In this document: positions 23,001 through 33,794 of the stretch, piece by piece
Layout of the letters: every line of letters starts with the position of its first letter
Numbering within the stretch: the stretch's first letter is position 1
Source: Diprion similis
Taxonomy: Eukaryota; Arthropoda; Insecta; Hymenoptera; Diprionidae
DNA: 64,000 nucleotides
Assembly: GCF_021155765.1 (NCBI RefSeq)
Contig: NC_060114.1
Location: 2,914,001 to 2,978,000, forward strand
Direction of reading: 5' to 3'
Position numbers and translations under genes: made by a program
Notes under the pieces: model-generated
Told to the model about the DNA's origin: nothing
The model's database searches: none
The model's input: the letters and a program-made list of their open reading frames with translations, nothing else

Positions 23001-25037
23001 TCACAAGAATTTGAAAAATGTCTATTTGGACAGGCTTCATCCGGTATCATTGTCATACAGTTTGCAATCGGACGTACGGCTGGCAATTCACAACTCAACA
23101 AATTTTGCTTCTCGAGCTCCGGTACTGAGTGAAACTACGAATTAGCATATAGGCACACACGGCAAAGTATATTATCCTGCACGTTGCGTCGTTACAAGGT
23201 AAACAGCCTCATGCTCTCGACCTCGTACTGAGGTCTGGGTCAGAGAAAAAAGTCATTGTTGATTTTTCAAAGAAACTTATGCCATTTACAAATCCGCACG
23301 TGCCACATTATCTATGTATTAGCTTCTACAGATCGAAGGCGGAGTCAAATATAGGCGAAAAATTTGAGTCTCGCTGGATCCGTACGATTCAGCACGTGCT
23401 TGAAATACTTATCAATTCTTTTCTCTATCAGGAATATTTCATTACATGGCGACACATTTATGTCACTATCAAACTTTCTAACTCCGTAAACACGAGTCGG
23501 ATATGCGCACAGCCGTTGTTCAATAGCACTAGTTCAAATATATGAACGGAACATGTATTTTCAAATAGGTACTTGACATTCGGAATTTGGCTTGAAATTA
23601 ATCGTTGAGTGTTGACTGAGTAAAACTTCATTTCTTATAGTTTCTAGGAAATTTGAACATAATGGGTATCGTTAGAGTAACGGTTTAAATACTATTGAAA
23701 TTAGAAATATGAGATATAATGAGATCTATTGAGTTGTCAACGCTAAATTTCATGTCTAGTGCAACATTAAGTCTATTTTGAGTGCGCTTCGACTTTATAG
23801 TTCTACTGAGCAAATGTTTCTACAGAAATATTTTTCTATACAATATTCTTTCACAGAATATTTTTTTACCAGATATTTTATCTACAGAATGAAATTCGAA
23901 ATTCGCATCAGAGATAATCCTCCATGATTTTTTCTACAGGATAATTATTCTTCAGAAATTTACCCTGTAGAACCGATTTCTGTAGAATCGAGCCGCCTCT
24001 TATCTATTTACTTGGTTAACTAAATATTTTCGATCAAATAACGCCAACTTCCAATTATCGCAATACCTACAAAAAAATACCGTATGAGAGATCACAATGA
24101 AAAAGAAATAATACCACATATAAGATTTTCTTGTTGTAATTACAAAGCTCATTTTCGAGTTCAATGAAATGAGGCGGCTGAGAAGAAATAAGGATCGACT
24201 CTATACCTATACCTTTGTCACTCAACATTTACACTGTACAGTTCTACAGGGGCTAATAATTACAGAATGGTCACAAAGAATGAGGCAATATTTTAGAGGG
24301 ATTATCAAAAGTACATTTTTCGGTCACGTCAAAAAATGAACATAGTTAAGGACTGTACAATATGTAGTAACCAATACTAGAAACATGTCTCGGTATCGAC
24401 ACTTTGATCGGATTCACCTTTGCATTTTGACTACTTAAACCCTATAAAGTATTCCTAGGTGTACAAAGCAACAAATTTCTTCGTATTGAAACAAAACCAG
24501 ACCGGGGCTTGTGCTCATTCATTTGCATACCTATACACAGATATAATAACAACACGAATAACAAGCGGTACTTAAACCGCTCACCGTTATTCGGTATAAT
24601 ATTTGTACGCGGAAATGTGTCAGTAGCTTTATTTAAATAACTTGACAGTCTGGGTTGAATTTTTTTTTTTTTCGAACCGACGGTAATATAGCGGACGGTA
24701 ATATTTTACCGATATATATACAGGAATTGTAGTAGGAATAGGATTCAATCCTGTACATATATTTAGTCTTTCACGATTTACCGGAGAAGTAGAAAAAATT
24801 CAGTAGCCAGCGTGGTTGTAATTTAAGTAAATTATGTGGCATATCATGGATGTACTCTTTCTTACAACTTTTAAACCATTGCTGATCAGTGCAAAAGATG
24901 TAATATAATTGTAGGTCTTACTCACTTTGCGCGCAAAGCCGGGGTACAGGTGGTTCGAGAATTCTTCCCGTAGGCTGAGGCTGGAATTGTGCCGTTGCCA
25001 GAACGGCCAATGCGCATAAAACAAATATGCGTAGCAT
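17066..25037 (-). CDS. Secreted C-type lectin, Schlaff/Clect27-like
   Basis: Four coding exons on the minus strand: 25037-24926, 18357-18178, 17984-17819 and 17267-17066. Phases match (1, 1, 2), giving 219 residues. Residues 1-16 are a signal peptide (MLRIFVLCALAVLATA), followed by a short linker with GRILEPPVPRLCAQ. A single C-type lectin domain fills the rest. It has GYYFSW, WLAGRNFCRQRCMDLVSLET, WTSGRLCDF, GWFWTAELQKL, a QPD motif at 158-160, ENCLAILNQFYNDG, then WHDVACHHKKSWVCEEN with the closing cysteines C192 and C200. QPD is the galactose-type form of the sugar-binding loop; the usual WND is WHD here. The closest family I recognise is the insect Clect27/Schlaff lectin, which acts in cuticle adhesion in Drosophila; orthology is inferred from phrase-level resemblance. 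The 6.6-kb intron 1 is full of repeats. Confidence 0.93.
19233..19545. mobile_element. MITE with CATGGAGACTAGAGTAAAG terminal repeats
   Basis: The left end reads CATGGAGACTAGAGTAAAG followed by GAGACCCATCTCT. The right end is the reverse complement of CATGGAGACTAGAGTAAAG followed by AAGTCCAATCTCT. The element is 313 bp, lies in lectin intron 1 and has no recognisable protein. A third example of the same terminal sequence lies at 51235, next to a Harbinger transposase relic. I saw no clear target duplication. Confidence 0.7.
19710..20631. mobile_element. Foldback element with ~190-bp terminal inverted repeats
   Basis: The ends are extended imperfect reverse complements. Shared blocks in matching inverted order include ATCGTAGGGGGATCAG, CGTGA-TGTAAAA, GCCATCTTGAAATTA, GGTGTAATT and GTGAGGCTGACA. 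About 540 bp of AT-rich interior holds no transposase. The right arm carries one extra internal copy of a GACARTGAAAACTCGG unit. It lies in lectin intron 1. The 86-codon minus frame at 20524-20784 arises from the arm and is not a gene. Confidence 0.75.
20940..21165 (+). pseudogene. 3' end of a non-LTR retrotransposon (LINE)
   Basis: A frame reading HSLIECKKYAQKRRELEL, then HKERLDLFALLENPNPKE, ends with a polar tail. This resembles the C-terminus of Jockey/R1-like reverse transcriptase proteins, whose cysteine/histidine motif region ends in similar ECxxY...RR phrases followed by LLxNPxPK. Upstream homology is poor and broken, so this is a 5'-truncated fragment. Confidence 0.5.
21174..21605 (+). 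repeat. Dispersed repeat 'GTGGGGCA' family, copy 1
   Basis: Starts at GGGAAGGGTGGGGCAG and ends at AACCGGCTTAGGTGGGCCA. It shares GGGCCRTCGTG, GTGAAYTTGTTYRAAGTAGAA and AAAAGTAATAACCGGCTTAG with the shorter copy at 28649-28855. Within copy 1, a 'GAATGG(C/A)CC' phrase recurs about every 120 bp. No coding function is supported. Confidence 0.65.
21606..22807. other. Intronic sequence of the lectin gene
   Basis: Part of lectin intron 1. AT-rich, with short open frames on both strands but no recognised domain, RNA or element boundary. Confidence 0.45.
22808..23131 (-). CDS. Unrecognised open exon-like segment
   Basis: On the minus strand a good acceptor (GTTTCACTCAG) is followed by about 107 open codons ending in TGA. 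They run from PELEKQNLLSCELPAV to HVHAMIKGGTQNG. Five cysteines fall in the first half (SCELP, ANCMT, EACPN, NSCDK region). Codon choice looks less random than in the surrounding intron. I recognise no family and find no upstream partner exon or downstream polyA signal. It sits inside lectin intron 1 on the same strand as the lectin. It could be a nested gene's last exon, a duplicated gene fragment or a chance open frame. Confidence 0.3.
23132..24925. other. Intronic sequence of the lectin gene
   Basis: Part of lectin intron 1. At 23810-23990 the phrase TTCTACAGAA and close variants recur five or more times in a T-rich setting, probably a decayed repeat element. GAGCCGCCTC near 23994 and GAGGCGGCT near 24171 form a short inverted pair. 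No gene was found. Confidence 0.45.
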
Positions 25038-25977
25038 GATTATTCTGGAAATAATAATAAATTATACATTTACGATTCGTATTAGGGTTCTCGGGTAAGT
25101 GATTCGCGCATTATGCATTAAACAGTTAGTGACAAGCTGACGGTATGCATTCCGCAGGTTTACGCGTTACACGTATTTACTATTTGTTCCTTACAGCGGA
25201 AGTAGCAATTTAATTTCTTGAATATTGTCAAGAATTAAAACCCTGACAAGTCATCCAGACGTTCACGCGTTGAACTGCATCAGACGACTTTGTTCAAACC
25301 GGTCTTACCACGTCTGATTGCCGTAAGGGCCGAGGGAATTCCTCATGAGCCACTCAATTCCAGTTTCACATGAAAACTTGGTCGTGTACGACTCTGTATT
25401 ACGTATGTGTACATCTGACATATGGACTTCATGTAATTAGTATTAAGTGCGCGATTTACGTACCACTTCATCGCTGACATATTTATAATATGGATATACC
25501 TATCTACTGACACAGTCAGTTACAGACATTTCAATTAACTGCAGCTCAAAAATATGTATTCGTTACGATAAGCGTGTATGACTTTATGATTATAAAAATT
25601 GATTAAATAAAACATTGATTAGTTTAATAGAAAAGTCAATGGTTTGAGAAATTCTCGTCCCCATCTCGTTCCTCTTCTCCTCCATTTTTCACCATCATTC
25701 ACCCTTGTTGTACAAAGACTGTATTGAGCTATATAAAAACAATAATTCCATCTCGACAGTTCTCACGAAATTTTTCACGTGATTTTTACTCTGCATTAAA
25801 AGCAGAAAAAGTTTGATTAAATTTGAGAAAAATATTCAGTCTCTTTTGTACTACGAGCCAATGATCGAAGGGTCAGACAAATAGATAACCCAGGTAACCA
25901 GAGGGCGAAGATGGAATGGACTAAGATGTTAGTAAAGTACACGTAAAAGTAAAATGCCGATGCCGGAAGATGCTCAC

Positions 25978-26030
25978 CTAAGAACGGTCACCAGTGGACT
26001 GAAGTGCTTTCTTCGGCACCCCTATATATA
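25978..26030 (-). promoter_or_regulatory. Lectin core promoter and 23-nt leader exon
   Basis: On the minus strand, TATATATA (26030-26023) is followed exactly 30 bp later by a TCAGT initiator with its A at 26000. The predicted leader exon 26000-25978 ends at a consensus donor, TTAG|GTGAGC. A matching acceptor, TTATTTCCAG at 25045, opens the next exon 7 nt before the lectin ATG. TATA-to-Inr spacing, the arthropod initiator and both splice sites agree. The link to the lectin is an inference from orientation and position. Confidence 0.65.
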
Positions 26031-26065
26031 CACAATCCTGGCCCCGAAGCAACCGCCTCGGTCAG

Positions 26066-27990
26066 TACTTTTACCACCGGCATGTTATTGCCGATACCGC
26101 ATTACCAATAAACGATTTCATCGTTCGACTGAGAATATTTCGAGCCTCGGGACATCCGCTATAGGTACCACGTACATATATATAACTGCCTCTCGTTGGG
26201 CAAATATTCGGACTGTCAACAGCTTTATGCCGTACTATACCTCGTAGAAAAGGTTACACCTGCTCAATAATTTTCACTTCATTTGCGCGCTGATTAGTTA
26301 CCTGATACCTAAATACATTGTATACACCTATGATATTATCGCATCTAAGAATCGAACCACGCAGTGTCCCCAGTATCCGTGAAAATTCTTCAAATATAAC
26401 CTCTGAAATGATTATTGAATTTTATTCATGTCTCGGAAATTCTTACCGGAATTTTCTTAATGACTTTGGTATTTCGAATTACTTTGCGCGTGATTAATAT
26501 TCTTCAATTTCGTATTGTCAAATATTCGAAGACACTCGTTTTTCTCTCTCTTTATTTATTGTTAAAGTCACATTACATCGTTTTGAGAGTATAGGGAACT
26601 TATAATACAAAAACGTTCAATAAGGAGTAAAGACTGATTCTTCCTAGAGTAATATCCGATGCGTGTCGGTAAGTCTGGACTGTAAGTTAAAAGATGTGTG
26701 TAATTAAAAGTAAGTTTTATTTACTATTGTTCTATCAACTTCAGTTTACACTCTGTGATTTCATCCCCTCGCGTTTACATAGGCTGAGTATAATCAAATG
26801 TTGTAAAACATGCATGAACGAAATGATAAATTCACCTCGATTGCTAATTAATATAAGGTAAATATAAGATAATAATAATAATGTGTTATACATAAATAAT
26901 TAGCGAATAAGTGAATATATGAGTGAAGTTAAATATTTGTACGTAACGCGACGAAAAATCTTCATTGCTTACTACGGAATTCCAAGAGAAAAACTTTCTC
27001 GTCTTTTCATCGGTAAACGTGACGAGACCCACATAATGCACACACACTTGTGTTCGCTGTGTGCGTACGTTTATATGACGTTTCAGTGCGTATGTTCGCG
27101 CACGTGTGTGTACGTATTTTTCAAGATACGTGTTATGTACAGATACTTTAAACTGTTTTTCACCTGTAATTCTTATCTTCCTAAGGTACCTACACGCGAG
27201 TGATTCGACATAAGTATAAAACCCCGAACGCAGCAGGTCTTCTTGGTCTTCATTGGGTGGATTCGGAAAGCAACGAGGACCGTCACTGCTCGCAGCACTA
27301 TATATACCCAACCTTGAATCAACCCGAAGTCTGGAGACTGCAAGCTGCACTGTGCCGATCGTTCTGCAGGTTCAGGATGGTAATTAGCGGTTCGAAGAAG
27401 GTCAAGCTTAGCCCGTAACTGATCGCCGCCGTAGCGCAGAGACGATCGGAGACAAGGCCAATTGCTTTTCCAACCGCTGCAGTACACTTTCGATTCCTGT
27501 GTACAAAAGCAATTTGCACGCGCCATGCCGCGGCGACTTCACCACGGATTTTGCCCACGTGATGTACCTCGAATATCATATCGCGTTAAGTTTACACTGC
27601 AAGCCTGCATTATCGACGCTTTGTGTATATTTACACGACGTCAGCGCGGAATGCATAGCAATTTCTCTTTCTCACATATTATGCGTATATACACTGTATG
27701 ATACGATAATATATGTATTATGACGCATGATGGATAGTTGAAGAAGAGGCTAATCTAACTTCCGCTCATGACCAAACGCGATACATGTATGTACTAGCGA
27801 TGGCCGCTAAGCTATAAGTAATCGATCAAAATATTTTTCAATTTCAGGTGAAAGTATTCACTTGTTTTTCACTTGTTATATCAAATAGGCACTTGGTAAC
27901 TAAGGCAACGATAATAATTCCCACTTTATTCACATAAATTGAAATTGTATTGCATAGTTCATGGGAGTACAAAACAAAAATCGATTGTGT
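26066..27990. other. GC-richer intergenic region with extra TATA-like sites
   Basis: Overlapping open frames at 26886-27723 on both strands owe their length to locally higher GC; none has a recognised domain. TATAAAA at 27215 and TATATATAC near 27300 on the plus strand look like core-promoter elements, but I could not attach a coding exon to them. A 5' non-coding exon of a gene outside the window is possible. Confidence 0.4.
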
Positions 27991-28080
27991 AGAAGAATAA
28001 TCGAGTCTGTTGATTAATAGAGTTTGAAGAATAATCGAGTCTGTCGATTAATAGAGTTTGAAAAATAATCGATTATATCT
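27991..28080. repeat. 34-bp tandem repeat
   Basis: Two full units and a partial third of GAATAATCGAGTCTGT plus YGATTAATAGAGTTTGA. The surrounding AATCGATT-rich sequence resembles the block at 31150-31240 and 31610-31680, so it may derive from a dispersed element. Confidence 0.7.
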
Positions 28081-28648
28081 GATTAATCGGGGAAAAATAA
28101 TCAATTTAATCGAAAATCGATAATTTTGTATCAATTTTAATGTTCTTGTACTATTGTATATAAGTGCTGTACTCACCAGCTCATTGTCAAATATCGATGC
28201 AGTATTCATATAATACTGGTTAATATTGGTTGCATTAACAGTGCCTGATTTCAGTTGTACGTATATACATATGTATATATAAATCTTATCCTCTTTACCA
28301 CGACCCCACTTTTTTCACTCATCACATTTATTTTTTGTGTCAATAAACAAAAAAGTTCTATATTTTTTTCGAAAAATCTATCGATAATCTGTCCAAAAAT
28401 ACTTCCTCAAAGTTTGAAGTGAATCGATTCAGCCTTTTTGAGATATCGTAAATAGGCATTGCAAAACTTGTCGCTGGGCAAAGTAATTGACGTTATTGTT
28501 CTATTAATCGACTTCAATAAAATCAATATGTTAATGAATCTTGATATATATACTTTTGATTGAAACAACCCCTGATGTAATTAAATAATTAGATGTCGAG
28601 TTACGAAGTCCTGAAGTTCACCTACTTATTGAGCTGTACTCGTATATA

Positions 28649-28855
28649 GGGGGAGGTGGGGCACAACAACCCTCCTAAAAAATTTGTCCGAAATTTTTTT
28701 TTCATCACCATTTCTTAGAGGGGGGCCATCGTGTTCCAGAAAAATAATTTATTAAAGAATTTTGCAAAAATTTCGGTGAACTTGTTTGAAGTAGAAAAAA
28801 AATAAATTAATTTAATGGCAAAAAGCCACAAAAAGTAATAACCGGCTTAGGGGGT
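28649..28855 (+). repeat. Dispersed repeat 'GTGGGGCA' family, copy 2
   Basis: Begins GGGGGAGGTGGGGCACAA and ends AATAACCGGCTTAGGGGG. Aligns to the first and last parts of the copy at 21174-21605 in the same orientation, with about 200 bp of the longer copy missing. Confidence 0.65.
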
Positions 28856-31800
28856 GTAGTTCTTATACAGAGCTTCGATATTTTCGGTGTAGTCTAAATG
28901 TTTGCGGAAATAAGTAAGGTAGTCAGTAATAAAAGACGTTCACATGTAATCTATTCTTTCATATCCGGATTATCACCAGATCGTTTTACAACGCAAACAG
29001 TTGTATCGTATTGTTTATTTATTTCTTCACAGTAAAATCATGAACTTTGGTTTGTTAAAATTGTGACATTATAGCAATATAATATACAGATCTTTAAATG
29101 TTTGCTCACAAGGAACATCACTTAGGTGACATTCTTCGACTTTTTTCTATTTTCGAGATATTATAGCGCATCAAAGATCAACCGATACGTATATTTTTCA
29201 TCGCCTGTAATTTGTGTTTAAGGGCTAAAATAAATATCCGAAGGTGGCCACATCAGGGGCCAGTTTTACTGGTTCACTCAGAAGCACGATAGCAATTCGA
29301 GAGGTTAGGCATAAGTGACGTTCCTTCTCATACTGGAAAACTCATCACTACGTTAAAAAACAAAATTAAATACATAGGATAATTTTTTGCTCGTTGTGAA
29401 ATAGTATATTGTATAACAAGGAGACAAACACGGTCTTTTCGGGCCGAGCGTATATAAGTTTGCAATATGAGTCGCAGGTGAGCACGCATACGAGCCGTAG
29501 ACCAATATTGCAAATACGCGAGGCAAAAAGACCGTTGCCTCCATTTTGCACACGATACTTTATATATTAAGAGCATATTACGCGTTTATTCACGAAGCAC
29601 GAAATTGAGGTTAGGGTCGCGAAATGTCAGATCGGTTCACTGTGTTTGTCGCGACAGCGCATGAAAGTTGTACAGAAATGACCACTTTTAAGTCCTAGGA
29701 GTTCAGTATTTCAGCACTCCGCGCATGCGCATTCGCAGACTAACTGGACCGTCATAGAAACCGGTACTTTGTGTACGGAAAATACCCATGAAAAAACGCG
29801 TAAAATATGCTCGCATTAAGTCTATAAATTTATTTTAAGAGTCTCAGAACAGCTACCCGGGCTGCAGAACTCCTTTCAATGCGGCACTGTTCATCAGGTT
29901 ACGGAAGTGCGATTCCCACCAGTCTTACATATAGCTAATCCAGTTTTCCGATTCCGATGAAAGTTATCTCGTACTATGGCATACAAACAATCGAGATACG
30001 CATAATCTAGGCTGCGTTACTGCAGAAAAACCGTGTCCCCGCATCATGCTACTCTATCTGAATTATACGCACACTAAAATGACCCTGCCGTTTATCCAAT
30101 GTCTAAGGTGTTTGTAAGACTTCATTGAGATAAATGATTACCCAACTAGCACTGTGATGATAGCATTATACATATAGCGTGTTGTTCGGTTACTTGAAGA
30201 ACTATAATTTGTAATTGGGGAAGCATGATCGCACGAATCTTGTAGAGGTGCAAAATCGTTTCCAATAACGAATAGTTTATCCAAAACGCCAGAACCATAA
30301 GTTGATGCTTTCAAATCATTGACTCACGTAGGTATTACATTTTTCTATTGAAGGGGATGTTAAACCTCCGTGAAATACGGCAAATTATATTTGACAAATC
30401 TTACTTTGTCTGAGTAATACAGTTTCCTCAAACTTTATCAAATGATGGACCTTACGAGGATGTTTCTTCGGTTGGCTGAAAAAAATTTAAAAAAAACATC
30501 GAACAAAGTTGTAACAGACTCTCACTTACTTCAAGGTTATGATACGCTACTGAAATTTCATGCCAGGATTTTGTATTTCTACATGAATTTGCATTGTGCA
30601 AACACTATCGTTTTCCAAAGTTTGAAGAGATTTCATAACTCAGAAAGAGTCAAATGTAAAAGATATGATTCGCCATATTTGACGGAGGTCCGACATCCCC
30701 ATAAAACCCCGTGTCGAGAGTAGGGTATTGCCCATTCATGTTATTATTAGTAGATCGTCGCTTGGTCTGAAATTTTGCATACGAAAGATGATAATGGTCA
30801 ATTTTTTGATCCACTGAAACATGACTGTTTTCTGTCGTAATCGATTTCGTTCGTGGCCGCCAATAATTTACCAAATCTTGTCGATGTGTCGCGTGTAATG
30901 ACGCAAAATTATATAAAGACATCAATCTTATTCTCGTAACTATAATTTAAACGAAGACTTCTGATATTTTTTATGATTTTTAATCACGTATTTTTTAACG
31001 AGTTTTATTGAAATACATGTCATTAGATTGCTACAAATTATGAAATATGCAGTAATAATCTATAACTTTATAGTCGTTCTGACGTGCTCACTGATCTCTA
31101 TACTAACCCTATGGCTGACTTCTATGCTTCCAGCATAGAGAAAGCAAAGTCGATTTTGATTCTAGTCGAAAGTCGATTCTTCTGTAAAATAATCGATTAT
31201 TAAGAATTGGCTTTTAATTTCAAAAGTTGATCAAGAATCGATTCTTAGTATTCGACATTTGATTTATTTGCAAACTTCAGACTAATATAGAAAGTTGCAT
31301 AGATTCTGACCCGTTCGATGTCCCTAAGAATTTTACGATTTACGCTGTTAGATAAGCACCGTTTGCATCGAATGCCGCGCGCCGCAGACTTTTTTTTGTT
31401 TGCTGCTCAGCTTGAGGCACGATTAATTTTCAAATTAGTATTAGCTAATGGTACGCTAACTTAAATTTTAGGGTGTACATTTTGCACGCATTATTATTTT
31501 ACTTTGTTGGGCCGTTGTAATTGAAGATAAATTATTTTATAAAGATTTACTTAATGAATAATTATCAATTATTATTTAATTATAATTAATTTCAAACTTA
31601 GGAATCGATTCTTACAGTTGATTAATCGATTCCAAGATTCGAAATGTATACAATCGAAATCGGAATCGATTTTTCGATGAATCTTTCCAAACCTATTCCA
31701 GTCATAGAGATATATAGGATAGAGTAAACGTCCCGAAAGCGGAGTTCAATCGGTTCTCCGAAGGACAGAAGATAATAACTCTCCCGTCCTCTCTATCGCT

Positions 31801-33151
31801 CTTCCCTGGGAGTGAGGGCACGAGATGGATAGCTGCGCCTAGACCTATGGTGTAGCTTTCCCTCTCATGGCCCTCAGTCTAAGGAAGGAGCGTTATTCCA
31901 ACAATTTAATAGAATTTTCTAGTAAAGATGTGAAAAGGTAAAAAAAAAATGAAATTTTTCTCGGTGTATGAAGGAGGAGCTGTTTCGATTGCTATGCAAC
32001 AAGTTACTGTTTGAAGATACTGACAATGAATAAGTTTCTTATGAATCACGCAGGAAAAATTTATTTGTGTTAACACTAACCTACGGAAATTTATCGGGAT
32101 TTTATGCACTATATGTATCTAATAAACGAACTCTTCTCAGCGTTAATTTCATTAGGTGAAACGTGTATTACTGAATGAAATCAACCTATGAATGTTATAC
32201 GTAGTAATGCTCTGATTAGAAAAAAAGAAATGCTGCGAGAGTTGAAAGACTGGATCAACCTTGGATCCGTCTTCAAAGGTGGAACTGCCCCATTGGAATG
32301 ATTCAAAGATCATTAAAAATTCCTCTACAGCCACGTAGAACATTTACGAGAATGACCTCAATTGTCTTTGAGAACCCTACACTTTCTCTAAAGTTTTTAA
32401 AACAAATGTCGGTTACGACGAAATTTGAGGGACAATAAACGTAGAAATCTGAGGGGAAATGGGCAGTTTTTATTGCCTTAAAAGCTCACAAATTATTTTG
32501 AACATATTAAGCGTTCATACCATAAACCACCCGACAGGTGGTTACTACAAAACAATTCAAAAAATGTAGTTTTCAAAAGCAGAAGCCGGTCATCCCGATC
32601 TTTTTCAACGTTGTTCACTTATCGACGACTTTTAATCATATTTTTTTTTGCATCAGATGATCTTCTCAAATGTTTTTAAACATGACAAATAATAGTGTTC
32701 CTTTAAAAGCCTTCCTAATGACGTATAAAGGCGTAAGTGATCCCTGTAGCAGCCATATTAAGAGAGTTAGAATGTTGAAATCGAAAAATTTTAGAATTCT
32801 AAAAATATCTGAGACAAATCTTTGTGACAACACCAAAGTTATAATCGAAACTAAAATATCAAGCAATTAAATCTTGCGATGCGAACAACAGATTTGGGAA
32901 ATGGAATGTAAAAAGGTGTAACAAAATGTTACTGTTTTTTGTCTGGTTTTGCTTTTGAACACCCGAGCCTACCTGTATGCTTCTCATAATTTTATTCAAG
33001 GCTATCAGGTACTTATAAACAAGAAATTTCTGGGTCACCCACTGCACGTGTGGTGGGTATTATTCTTCCTAACGGTACACCGAATACATATGCCTGGGCA
33101 ACGTCCGACTATCTCCCTAAAAGAATGTAGGTACCTAGACATGATAGTATA
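28856..33151. other. Intergenic, no gene recognised
   Basis: About 4.3 kb with many short open frames and no family signature. A GCGCATGCGC palindrome with CpG-richer sequence lies at 29600-29740. AATCGATT-rich blocks occur near 31150-31240 and 31600-31680. The frames at 29328-29576, 30442-30723 and 30650-30925 show no splice support or domain and are not called. Confidence 0.45.
29721..29730. promoter_or_regulatory. NRF-1/Ewg-like palindrome
   Basis: GCGCATGCGC is the palindromic core bound by NRF-1 family factors (Ewg in flies), commonly found at housekeeping gene promoters. Here it lies in a CpG-richer patch, but no gene start could be attached. Confidence 0.3.
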
Positions 33152-33794
33152 TAGGGAATTCCATGCGAACCCGACCAACGTCTGCCCGTCACCATTTTTT
33201 ATGCCGTTCAAAATTTTTTACGACATTGTCCCAACTCTAAAACAGTACCCTGAATTTTTTCAGATATTCATTCAAACGGTTGATTATTTACAAATGTTTA
33301 AAGTGATTTTGAAAACGATCACTTTTCATATTCTCAAAGTATTCTCATAAAAATGTATTTTCTATATGAAACACTTCAAGACCCGGCCCATGATATACCA
33401 TCTTTTTTTGATATTTCTGTCAGTAATTTTAATTTTTTTGATCAACTAAATTATTGTTTAAACTGTCTCAGAATTTCCTAAAAATTTCCAAAACTTCTGT
33501 TTTTCAGTTCGAACATTTTCCAGTCGGAGCCATCATAGAGCGATTTAAAAGATGAAAGTTTTCAGAATTTTTTGGGAATTTTCAGACAGTTTGAAAAATG
33601 TTTTAGTTGATCACAATGGATTGAATAAAAAATCTGAAAAAACGCGACACTGTTTCAGAGTTAGACAAATGTATAACATTTTTTCAACAAAATCAAAAAG
33701 GCAAGAGTGAGATATTGGGTAATATCGGCAAGGTGAGGTATAAGGCAAGGGTGAGATATTAGGGTGAATATCGGATTCGCATGGAATTCCCCAT
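33152..33794. mobile_element. TIR element with GGGAATTCCATGCGAA termini
   Basis: The left end reads GGGAATTCCATGCGAACCCGA (20 of these 21 bases match). The right end, at 33770-33794, is its reverse complement with one change (AATCCGA). The ~640-bp interior contains a short direct repeat of GGCAAGRGTGAGATATT at 33701-33774. No transposase was recognised. Confidence 0.5.

Noticed and set aside
26886-27723. Overlapping ORFs of up to 154 codons on both strands
   Set aside because: Open in several frames at once because of local GC content, with low-complexity His/Arg/Thr stretches from GTGTGC-like repeats. No domain seen.
30442-30925. ORFs on both strands (93 and 91 codons)
   Set aside because: No recognised family, no exon signals, and they overlap each other.
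32949-33350. 133-codon plus-strand ORF
   Set aside because: The frame runs across the left terminus of the TIR element at 33152 and has no recognisable domain.
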